This document shows positions 1-5,060 of a stretch of DNA of 5,477 nt, piece after piece. Position 1 is the stretch's first letter, and every line of letters starts with the position of its first letter. Location: contig CABQOK010000101.1 of assembly GCA_902465755.1 (NCBI GenBank), positions 1 through 5,477 on the forward strand, read 5' to 3'. Under the pieces are notes generated by a model that ran no database searches, was not told the origin of the DNA, and saw only the letters and a program-made list of their open reading frames with translations. A program made the translations under genes and the position numbers. The stretch is from an uncultured Anaerococcus sp. GTDB lineage: Bacteria > Bacillota > Clostridia > Tissierellales > Peptoniphilaceae.

Positions 1-1
1 T

Positions 2-70
2 AGCATATTGAAACTAGAAATAAGCAAAGAGGACTATTCGAAATATGACAGATATATTAAAAAAGTATAG
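2..70 (+). CDS. Possible C-terminal tail of an upstream gene (partial)
   Basis: The second forward frame is open from the window edge to a TAG at 68-70. It encodes 22 residues beginning SILKLEISKEDYSKYD and ending YIKKV. The composition, with alternating charged Lys/Glu/Asp and Tyr/Ile residues, looks like a real protein C-terminus, and the other two forward frames are stopped early (TAG at 1-3, TGA at 9-11). If real, it overlaps the start of the next gene by 26 bp, which would suggest that the following genes continue an upstream operon. The piece is too short to assign to a family, and a 69-bp open frame can occur by chance, so the call is tentative. Confidence 0.35.
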   Translation, partial: SILKLEISKEDYSKYDRYIKKV

Positions 71-683
71 GACCATAAAGGGATTTAAGACTAGCGAGTT
101 CGAAGAGGAAAAGTCAAGATTTATAACAAGCGCCAAATATGTAGAAAGTGAGAAAGAAGCTATAGAATTTATCGAAGAGATAAAGGATAAAAACAAACAA
201 GCAAATCACAACTGCTCGGCCTATATCATAAATGAAATCCCTGAGATTAAAAGATACTCAGATGATGGCGAACCCCAAGGGTCTGCGGGCCTACCTATGC
301 TATCTGTTCTTGAAAAAGAAGAGGTCAGAAATATTTGCGTTGTAGTTACCAGATATTTCGGTGGCAAGCTTTTAGGAAAGGGAGGGCTTGTTAGGGCCTA
401 CACTAGGGGAGTAACAGACACTGTATCGGATAACATAGTTTGTAAGAGAGAGTATTTTGAAGTAGAATTAATTCATTCGTATACGGTGCTTGGTATAATT
501 GAAAACTACCTAGCAGAAAATAAGCTTAAGGTCATAGATAAGGATTTTACTGATTTGGTTAAGATTAAGCTTCATATTAGAAGTGAAGATTATCCAAAAA
601 TAGAAAAGGACCTTATCAATTTAACAAGTGCCAATATCAAAATAGAAGTCAAAGATACTTTGATGTTATTTGAAGGAAAATAG
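45..683 (+). CDS. yigZ: YigZ/IMPACT family protein (UPF0029 + DUF1949)
   Basis: This 212-residue protein belongs to the YigZ (E. coli)/YvyE (B. subtilis) family, bacterial relatives of eukaryotic IMPACT, a regulator of translation control. The bacterial role is poorly defined, and the protein is presumably cytosolic. Family marks are SRFI (24-27), HNCSAY (55-60), DDGEPQGSAG (73-82) and the UPF0029 signature spanning about 82-111, with its VTRYFGG core at 101-107 followed by LGKGGLVRAY. The remaining part, about 140-210, fits the ferredoxin-like DUF1949 domain. Length is normal for the family. The ATG at 45 is the only plausible Met before SRFI and is preceded by AAAGAGGA (26-33), 11 bp away, slightly long. 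The start may overlap the tail of an upstream gene. Its stop codon overlaps the SD of the yebC-like gene, so the two are cotranscribed. The family assignment is firm; the exact biochemical role is not. Confidence 0.93.
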   Translation: MTDILKKYRTIKGFKTSEFEEEKSRFITSAKYVESEKEAIEFIEEIKDKNKQANHNCSAYIINEIPEIKRYSDDGEPQGSAGLPMLSVLEKEEVRNICVVVTRYFGGKLLGKGGLVRAYTRGVTDTVSDNIVCKREYFEVELIHSYTVLGIIENYLAENKLKVIDKDFTDLVKIKLHIRSEDYPKIEKDLINLTSANIKIEVKDTLMLFEGK

Positions 684-691
684 GAGGAAAT

Positions 692-1423
692 ATGTCAGGA
701 CATAATAAATGGAGCAAGATTAAAAATAAAAAGGGAAGTGAAGATGCCAAAAAGGGCAAGGTCTTTACAAAACACGCTAGAAACATAACAGTAGCAGCCA
801 AAGAGGGTGGAACAAACCCAGAATATAACCCTGCTCTTAAAACTGCTATAGAAAAAGCTAAGGCAGATAATATGCCTAATGATAACATAGATAGGGCTAT
901 CAAGAAAGCAGCAGGAGATGATGCTTCAGATAGTTTCGAAAGAGTAATCTATGAAGGATACGGACCAGGTGGAGTTGCTGTAATAGTAGACTGCCTAACA
1001 GATAATAAAAATAGAACAGCTCCTGATGTAAGACATGCCTTTGACAAAAACGGAGGAAATCTTGGTACTGACGGATCCGTTATGTTTATGTTCCAAAGAA
1101 AGGGAGATATCATAGTAGGAAAAGAAGGAAAAGACTTTGATGAATTCATGATGGATGCCCTAGAAGCTGGTTGCGAAGATGTCAAAGAAATGGGAGAATA
1201 CTTCGAGGCTATCACAGATGTTAATAGCTTTAACGATGCCAATGATAAGCTAAAAGAATTAGGCTATAAAATAGAAAGTGCAGATATATCTTATCTTGCA
1301 GATAATATGATTAGCGTAGAAGAAGAGCATGTAGATAAGCTTAATAAGCTAATAGATACTCTAGAAGATAACGACGATGTCCAAGAAGTATACTCAAACT
1401 GGGATGATTCTAGCGAGGAATAA
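692..1423 (+). CDS. yebC: YebC/TACO1 (PmpR) family translation factor
   Basis: This 243-residue protein of the YebC family has long been annotated as a probable transcriptional regulator (PmpR). More recent work on the family and on mitochondrial TACO1 points to relief of ribosome stalling at proline-rich stretches. Visible motifs are the N-terminal MSGHNKWSKIKNKKG (1-15), NMPNDNIDRAIKKAAG (60-75), YEGYGPGGVAVIVDCLTDN (87-105), RHAFDKNGGNLG (114-125) and the C-terminal DNDDVQEVYSNWD (227-239). The SGHNKW start resembles the MAGHSKW form of the main YebC subgroup rather than the shorter YebC2 type. Length is typical. The start is secure: AGGAGG at 682-687 lies within and just after the yigZ stop codon, 4 bp before the ATG. 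The very acidic C-terminus is normal. It sits in an operon with yigZ and lgt, with a 2-bp gap to lgt. Confidence 0.96.
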   Translation: MSGHNKWSKIKNKKGSEDAKKGKVFTKHARNITVAAKEGGTNPEYNPALKTAIEKAKADNMPNDNIDRAIKKAAGDDASDSFERVIYEGYGPGGVAVIVDCLTDNKNRTAPDVRHAFDKNGGNLGTDGSVMFMFQRKGDIIVGKEGKDFDEFMMDALEAGCEDVKEMGEYFEAITDVNSFNDANDKLKELGYKIESADISYLADNMISVEEEHVDKLNKLIDTLEDNDDVQEVYSNWDDSSEE

Positions 1424-1425
1424 AG

Positions 1426-2226
1426 ATGGAATTTAATATAGATCCTGTTGCCTTTAGATTATTCGGTATAGAAATCTATTGGTATGCCATAATAATCATA
1501 ACGGGAATATTTATCGCGGCACAATTTGCAAAAAGTGAGTTCGTAAGACGAGGTTTTGATGAAGACTTCATCTATGATTTGCTTTTTGTCATCCTACCAA
1601 TCGGAATAATCGGAGCAAGATTTTGGTATGTGATCTTCGAGTGGGACTATTATGGCAGCAACCCTTCACAGATCCTAAACTTTAGGGCAGGAGGTCTTGC
1701 AATCCATGGGGGAATCCTCTTTGGAAGTATTGCCCTTCTAATCTATGCAAGATACAAAAAAATCCCCCTTCTAGACCTTATGGACGTACTAGTACCTTCC
1801 CTTGTCCTTGCTCAGGGTATAGGCAGATGGGGAAATTTTGCAAACTCCGAAGCCCATGGAGGTCCGACAGATCTTCCTCGGGGTATAGTAATCGATGGAG
1901 TCAAGGTTCATCCAACCTTCCTATACGAATCTATCGGAGATGTTTTAATCTTTATCTTTTTAATAAATTATAGGAAGAAAAACCCAGATAAGGGCAAACA
2001 GTCTGCAATTTATTTCACCCTCTATGGGATCTTGAGATATTTTGTGGAAGGTCTTAGGACAGATTCTCTTTATATAGGATCTTTAAGAACAGCACAGCTT
2101 ATGAGTATCATCTATGTTCTTCTAGGAATAGTCCTATATATTTGGGCAAATAAAAACCATCTCCCACCTTATTTTAGGGAAAATAAAGCTAAAGATAAAA
2201 AAGAGAAAATCATAAAGTTTAAGTGA
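1426..2226 (+). CDS. lgt: Prolipoprotein diacylglyceryl transferase Lgt
   Basis: Lgt moves the diacylglyceryl group of phosphatidylglycerol onto the lipobox cysteine of prolipoproteins, the first step of lipoprotein maturation in the cytoplasmic membrane. The 266-residue protein has about seven hydrophobic segments. The Lgt signature GRWGNFANSE lies at 133-142, containing the Arg and Asn that correspond to essential E. coli R143 and N146. GGLAIHGG (89-96) supplies the conserved His (H94), HPTFLYES is at 162-169, and VEGLRTDSL (207-215) holds the C-terminal essential Arg (R211). Y20 corresponds to the conserved N-terminal Tyr. A basic cytoplasmic tail (KAKDKKEKIIKFK) follows the last segment. 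The start is supported by GAGGA (1415-1419), 6 bp upstream and inside the end of yebC. It is the last gene of its operon, since an intrinsic terminator follows about 55 bp after the stop. Confidence 0.97.
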   Translation: MEFNIDPVAFRLFGIEIYWYAIIIITGIFIAAQFAKSEFVRRGFDEDFIYDLLFVILPIGIIGARFWYVIFEWDYYGSNPSQILNFRAGGLAIHGGILFGSIALLIYARYKKIPLLDLMDVLVPSLVLAQGIGRWGNFANSEAHGGPTDLPRGIVIDGVKVHPTFLYESIGDVLIFIFLINYRKKNPDKGKQSAIYFTLYGILRYFVEGLRTDSLYIGSLRTAQLMSIIYVLLGIVLYIWANKNHLPPYFRENKAKDKKEKIIKFK

Positions 2227-2278
2227 TAGACCTTACAAGCTTAAGCTTTAGCTACAAATATAAAAATCGAATAATTTT

Positions 2279-2304
2279 AGGGTCGGCTTAAGGCCGACTT
2301 TTTT
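2279..2304 (+). terminator. Intrinsic terminator after lgt
   Basis: GTCGGC (2282-2287) pairs perfectly with GCCGAC (2293-2298) around a TTAAG loop, followed by six T (2299-2304). G2281 and G2280 can extend the stem by wobble pairs into the T tract. This is a textbook Rho-independent terminator ending the yigZ-yebC-lgt transcript. On the opposite strand the hairpin is followed by CCCTAAAATT rather than a T run, so it looks one-directional. Confidence 0.9.
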
Positions 2305-2305
2305 G

Positions 2306-2334
2306 TTGCAAATAAAGTGCTTTTAGTATAAAAT
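2306..2334 (+). promoter_or_regulatory. Putative sigma-A promoter of the mraZ/dcw operon
   Basis: TTGCAA (2306-2311, four of six matches to TTGACA) and TAAAAT (2329-2334, five of six to TATAAT) are separated by 17 bp. A one-step-shifted alternative -10, TATAAA at 2327-2332, has 15-bp spacing and is less likely. The predicted transcription start is near 2341, giving a leader of about 33 nt before the mraZ ATG at 2374. The promoter begins one base after the terminator T tract, so the dcw operon is insulated from lgt and has its own transcription start. The call rests on consensus matching and position only. Confidence 0.65.
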
Positions 2335-2340
2335 GATAGT

Positions 2341-2367
2341 GAAGTGGAATATAGTGGTAGAAAGTGG
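2341..2367 (+). promoter_or_regulatory. Putative MraZ operator (three AGTGG direct repeats, 10-bp period)
   Basis: AGTGG occurs at 2343-2347, 2353-2357 and 2363-2367, exactly one helical turn apart, in the contexts GAAGTGG, ATAGTGG and AAAGTGG. This matches published MraZ boxes: TGGG-type repeats with 5-nt spacers in E. coli and AAAGTG(T/G) repeats with 3-nt spacers in Mollicutes, both with a 10-bp period. The array begins at the predicted transcription start and ends just before the mraZ ATG, so bound MraZ would block initiation or early elongation of its own operon. Degenerate in-phase copies may continue at 2371 (GAAATGT) and 2381 (TAGGTGA). MraZ binding here is inferred, not shown. Confidence 0.75.
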
Positions 2368-2371
2368 TGGG
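2361..2371 (+). promoter_or_regulatory. Weak, non-canonical ribosome binding region of mraZ
   Basis: No AGGAGG-like motif precedes the mraZ ATG at 2374. The best purine-rich stretch is AAAGTGGTGGG, which is itself the third operator repeat plus four bases. GTGG (2364-2367) stands 6 bp from the ATG. The ribosome-binding region and the operator therefore share the same bases. It contrasts with the good SDs of yebC, lgt and the ftsL-like gene in this window. Confidence 0.45.
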
Positions 2372-2373
2372 AA

Positions 2374-2787
2374 ATGTTTTTAGGTGAATTTACTCACAAG
2401 TTAGATTCTAAAAATAGAATAATGATACCTAGTGAGTTTAGAGATGATTTATCTAATAATTTCTATATCACTAAGGGTCCGGAAAAGTCCCTAGTAATCT
2501 ACACTGAGGAAGAATTTATCAAGCAATCCGAAAGACTTGATGGCTTGGAAGTGCAAAATAAGAAAAACCGCGCTATCAAGAGAATATTTTTCTCATCCAC
2601 TGTAAAGGCAAGCCTTGACAAACAAGGCAGAGTCCTTCTTAACAAGAACCTGAGAGACTATAGCCATATCAAAGAAGAAGCTATGATAATTGGAAATAAT
2701 AGCACAATTGAGCTTTGGGATAGAGCCAATTGGAAGGCTTATATTGACGAAGTAGAGGTGAATCTATCCGATATAATGGATGAATAA
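2374..2787 (+). CDS. mraZ: Transcriptional regulator MraZ
   Basis: MraZ is the DNA-binding regulator at the head of the dcw cluster. It is a ring-forming protein with two SpoVT/AbrB-like domains, known to repress its own operon in E. coli. Read from ATG 2374 it has 137 residues, close to the usual length. It begins MFLGEFTHKLDSKNRIMIP, the standard MraZ N-terminus. The two DxxxR family motifs are D11-R15 (DSKNR) in the first half and D82-R86 (DKQGR) in the second. An in-frame GTG at 2344 would add ten residues (EYSGRKWWE after the initiator). I reject it because those residues are not family-like and their codons are the operator repeats. The gene follows its own promoter and operator and precedes rsmH with a 1-bp gap. 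Confidence 0.95.
   Translation: MFLGEFTHKLDSKNRIMIPSEFRDDLSNNFYITKGPEKSLVIYTEEEFIKQSERLDGLEVQNKKNRAIKRIFFSSTVKASLDKQGRVLLNKNLRDYSHIKEEAMIIGNNSTIELWDRANWKAYIDEVEVNLSDIMDE
2778..2783 (+). promoter_or_regulatory. SD-like GGATGA that favours the internal rsmH start
   Basis: GGATGA lies 5 bp before the ATG at 2789 and gives a partial SD match (GGA). The earlier in-frame ATG at 2780 falls inside this motif. The only better candidate for it, GAGGTG at 2755-2760, is 19 bp upstream, too far to serve it. This supports the 2789 start, with translation coupled to termination of mraZ at 2785-2787. Confidence 0.45.
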
Positions 2788-2788
2788 T

Positions 2789-3709
2789 ATGAAATTTGAA
2801 CACATACCAGTTCTTGCAAAAGAGACTATAGAAAATCTAAATATTAATCCAGATGGAATCTACCTAGACTTAACCCTTGGAAAGGGAGGTCATTCCAAGA
2901 TGATCTTAGAAAGACTTTCTGATAAGGGAAGGCTTATAGCAATCGATCAGGATAAGGAAGCCATTGAAGCAGCCAAGGAAAACTTAAGGGATTTTTCTAA
3001 TGTTACCTTCGTAAACAGTAACTTCGAAAACTTCGAGAAAGCCCTTGATGACTTTGGTCTTGATTTGATAGATGGGGCTTTGATGGATATTGGCGTAAGT
3101 TCATATCAAATTGACAATGCGGACAGGGGATTTTCATATATGAAGGATGGTCCTTTGGATATGAGGATGAACCAGGATAATGAGTTAACAGCGGAAGTTA
3201 TTGTCAATGAATACTCTCAGGATGAGCTAGAGCGTATATTTTTCGAATATGGTGAGGAGAGATTCTCTAAGGCCATTGCCAGAAATATTGTAAGACTTCG
3301 TGATGAAGAAAGAATCGATACGACTTTTAAACTCCGTGAAATTGTAAGGAAATCTATAAAAAGTCAAGATGCTCATCCTGAAAAAAGAGTATTTCAAGCC
3401 CTTAGAATAGAAGTAAATAGAGAACTAGAAGTTTTGGAAAACACAATAGAAAGACTCGTAGATCACCTAAAAAAGGACGGGAGGATTGCAATAATCAGCT
3501 TCCATTCCCTAGAAGATAGGATTGTAAAGAACAAGTTCAAGGATTTGGCAACAGATTGTATCTGTCCGCCAGAATTTCCTGTCTGCGTATGTGATCATAG
3601 GGCTAAGATTAAGATTATAACGAGAAAACCACTGACGGCAAGTAAAGCTGAGCTAAGGGATAATTCTCGATCAAAACCTGCCAAGCTTAGAGTTGGACAA
3701 AGGATATAG
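2789..3709 (+). CDS. rsmH: 16S rRNA (cytosine(1402)-N(4))-methyltransferase RsmH
   Basis: RsmH (MraW) uses S-adenosylmethionine to methylate N4 of C1402 in 16S rRNA, at the ribosomal P site. From ATG 2789 it has 306 residues, normal for the family. Seen motifs, in order, are the SAM-binding DLTLGKGGHS (27-36), AIDQD (51-55), DIGVSSYQID (100-109), RGFSYMKDGPLDMRM (113-127), RVFQALRIEVNREL (200-213), ISFHSLEDRIVK (236-247) and a C-terminal RKPLTASKAELRDN (279-292). A four-cysteine cluster, CICPPEFPVCVC (257-268), is familiar from Firmicutes RsmH proteins. An ATG at 2780 would add MNN. The MKFEHIPVL start aligns better with known N-termini, where a short MxFxH segment precedes VL, and it has an SD-like sequence. 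Position second in the dcw operon, after mraZ, is typical. Confidence 0.96.
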   Translation: MKFEHIPVLAKETIENLNINPDGIYLDLTLGKGGHSKMILERLSDKGRLIAIDQDKEAIEAAKENLRDFSNVTFVNSNFENFEKALDDFGLDLIDGALMDIGVSSYQIDNADRGFSYMKDGPLDMRMNQDNELTAEVIVNEYSQDELERIFFEYGEERFSKAIARNIVRLRDEERIDTTFKLREIVRKSIKSQDAHPEKRVFQALRIEVNRELEVLENTIERLVDHLKKDGRIAIISFHSLEDRIVKNKFKDLATDCICPPEFPVCVCDHRAKIKIITRKPLTASKAELRDNSRSKPAKLRVGQRI

Positions 3710-3711
3710 AC

Positions 3712-4107
3712 ATGGAAGAAAGAATAGCTATTAGCAAAAACAACAATAAGAAAAGAAAACGACTTAAGGTTAAAGATAATAGAAGAAATAAGAAAATCAA
3801 ACAGATTCAAAATCTTAAGAAAAAAGATAGGAGAATGAAACTAGGTCTATCTGTTTTTACCTTCCTTGTTGTAGTAGGTCTATCTGTAATAGCTCTAGTT
3901 AAACGAAATAACTTGAATGCAAAAAGATATGAGTATAATACATTACAGGCAGATATCGTCTCCTATGAACTCCAAAGGGATAGGTTAAAGGGTAGGCTGG
4001 AAGAAGCAATTGACCTTAAGCTAATCCAAAGATACGCCCTAGAAGAATTGGGCATGGTTTATAAGGATGATGATAATACTGTCAAATTAAATGTAGATAG
4101 GAATTAA
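3712..4107 (+). CDS. ftsL: FtsL/DivIC-like septum formation protein
   Basis: This is a 131-residue bitopic membrane protein. A very basic cytoplasmic tail (20 Lys/Arg in the first 43 residues) is followed by one transmembrane helix at about 44-63. A coiled-coil-prone extracellular stretch (about 67-100) precedes a C-terminal IQRYALEELGMVYKDDD (105-121), which matches the DivIC/FtsL 'septum formation initiator' pattern of a short helix followed by LGM. FtsL and DivIC work with DivIB to recruit or activate the septal synthase at mid-cell. The slot between rsmH and mraY is the classical ftsL position, which decides the symbol; sequence alone cannot separate FtsL from DivIC. AAAGGA (3699-3704), 7 bp upstream, supports the start. 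The gap to rsmH is 2 bp, and the last base of its stop codon is the first base of mraY. Confidence 0.8.
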   Translation: MEERIAISKNNNKKRKRLKVKDNRRNKKIKQIQNLKKKDRRMKLGLSVFTFLVVVGLSVIALVKRNNLNAKRYEYNTLQADIVSYELQRDRLKGRLEEAIDLKLIQRYALEELGMVYKDDDNTVKLNVDRN

Positions 4108-5060
4108 TGATGAATAATTTTTTGTTGATAGTTATAAGTATATTGGTAAGTATAGGCCTAGGCCTAGTGATCTTACCGATACTTAAGAGAAAGAAAATTG
4201 GACAAAATATAAGAGAGGTTGGACCAAAGAGCCACCTTAAAAAGGCTGGTACTCCAACTATGGGAGGGATAATTTTTATTATATCAGCCCTTATTTTATC
4301 TCTTATATACTTACCACTGGATAAGCTTGAAGTTTGGATAGTGATTTTATCGACTATAGGCTTTGGAGCAATTGGTTTTATAGATGACTTTAGGAAACTT
4401 ATCCTAAAACAATCCGAAGGACTAAGTCCAAGAGGAAAGATAATCCTACAATTTGGACTAGCTCTTATAATTTCGGTTCTAGCTTATATTAATGATAAAG
4501 ATTCGATAGGATCCTTATTGATACCCTTTACAAATACTAGTATAGGGCTTGGAATACTTGGTATCCCTATTATGATCTTCATAATAGTAGGTACAACTAA
4601 TGCGACAAATCTTACAGACGGCCTAGATGGACTTTTATCCACAGTATCTCTACCAGTATTCATAACCCTTGCTATAATAGGAAAGGGAACAAATAACGAA
4701 ATATTTTCCTATATAATGCTTGGAGGTCTCTTAGGATTTTTGACATTCAATTCAAATCCTGCGGCAGTATTTATGGGAGATACGGGATCAATGGCAATTG
4801 GTGGAGCAATAGTTGCCATGGCAATTAATTTAAGAATTCCCTTATATCTAATAATCTTTGGTGGAATTTATGTCTTGGAAACACTATCTGTAATTATCCA
4901 AGTTACAAGCTACAGACACAGAAACAAGAAGAGAGTCTTTCTAATGACTCCAATCCACCATCACTTTGAGTTAAAAGGATATAAGGAACAAAAAATAGTA
5001 GTAGCATTTGCAGTAGTATCTGTAATATTTTGTATGATAACTTTGGCGGCATTAGTATGA
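4107..5060 (+). CDS. mraY: Phospho-N-acetylmuramoyl-pentapeptide-transferase MraY
   Basis: MraY transfers phospho-MurNAc-pentapeptide from UDP to undecaprenyl phosphate, making lipid I, the first membrane step of peptidoglycan synthesis. The 317-residue protein has about ten hydrophobic segments. Family marks are KKAGTPTMGG (45-54), the Asp pair in FIDDFRK (D93, D94), the catalytic-loop motif NATNLTDGLDGL (165-176), FMGDTGS (222-228, with the conserved D225) and the HHH motif PIHHHFELKG (282-291). All key residues are present. The gene starts ATGATG. The first ATG overlaps the ftsL stop (TAATG); the second, at 4110, is spaced better (7 bp) from AGGA at 4099-4102, so the true start may be one codon later. 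Its end overlaps murD as ATGA, which suggests coupled translation. Confidence 0.96.
   Translation: MMNNFLLIVISILVSIGLGLVILPILKRKKIGQNIREVGPKSHLKKAGTPTMGGIIFIISALILSLIYLPLDKLEVWIVILSTIGFGAIGFIDDFRKLILKQSEGLSPRGKIILQFGLALIISVLAYINDKDSIGSLLIPFTNTSIGLGILGIPIMIFIIVGTTNATNLTDGLDGLLSTVSLPVFITLAIIGKGTNNEIFSYIMLGGLLGFLTFNSNPAAVFMGDTGSMAIGGAIVAMAINLRIPLYLIIFGGIYVLETLSVIIQVTSYRHRNKKRVFLMTPIHHHFELKGYKEQKIVVAFAVVSVIFCMITLAALV

Noticed and set aside
649..903. 84-residue hydrophobic reading frame on the minus strand over the yigZ/yebC junction
   Set aside because: It is the complement of the Lys-rich YebC N-terminus, which reads as Leu/Phe on the other strand. It has no family features and lies under two well-supported genes.
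949..1242. 97-residue minus-strand frame inside yebC
   Set aside because: Shadow of the conserved YebC core; no recognisable domain or SD.
2237..2248. Palindrome AAGCTTAAGCTT just after lgt
   Set aside because: It has no loop, no following T run and low GC, so it would not make a stable terminator. The real terminator is at 2279-2304. AAGCTT is also frequent in the window as Lys-Leu codons.
2314..2320. AAAGTGC between the -35 and -10 as a fourth MraZ box
   Set aside because: It lies 27 bp before the first repeat, out of the 10-bp phase, and lacks the final GG. It cannot be told from chance in an A/T/G-rich promoter spacer.
3557..3592. Four-cysteine cluster in RsmH as a new metal site
   Set aside because: A CxCPPxFPxCxC-like segment is familiar in Firmicutes RsmH proteins, so it is not novel here.
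3595..3810. 71-residue minus-strand hydrophobic frame across the rsmH/ftsL junction
   Set aside because: It is the complement of the Lys/Arg-rich RsmH C-terminus and FtsL tail, so its hydrophobicity is an artefact.
4153..4166. Perfect 14-bp palindrome TAGGCCTAGGCCTA in mraY
   Set aside because: It encodes the GLGL repeat of the first membrane helix (residues 17-20) with repeated codons GGC CTA. There is no loop or T tract, so it is most simply a coding coincidence.
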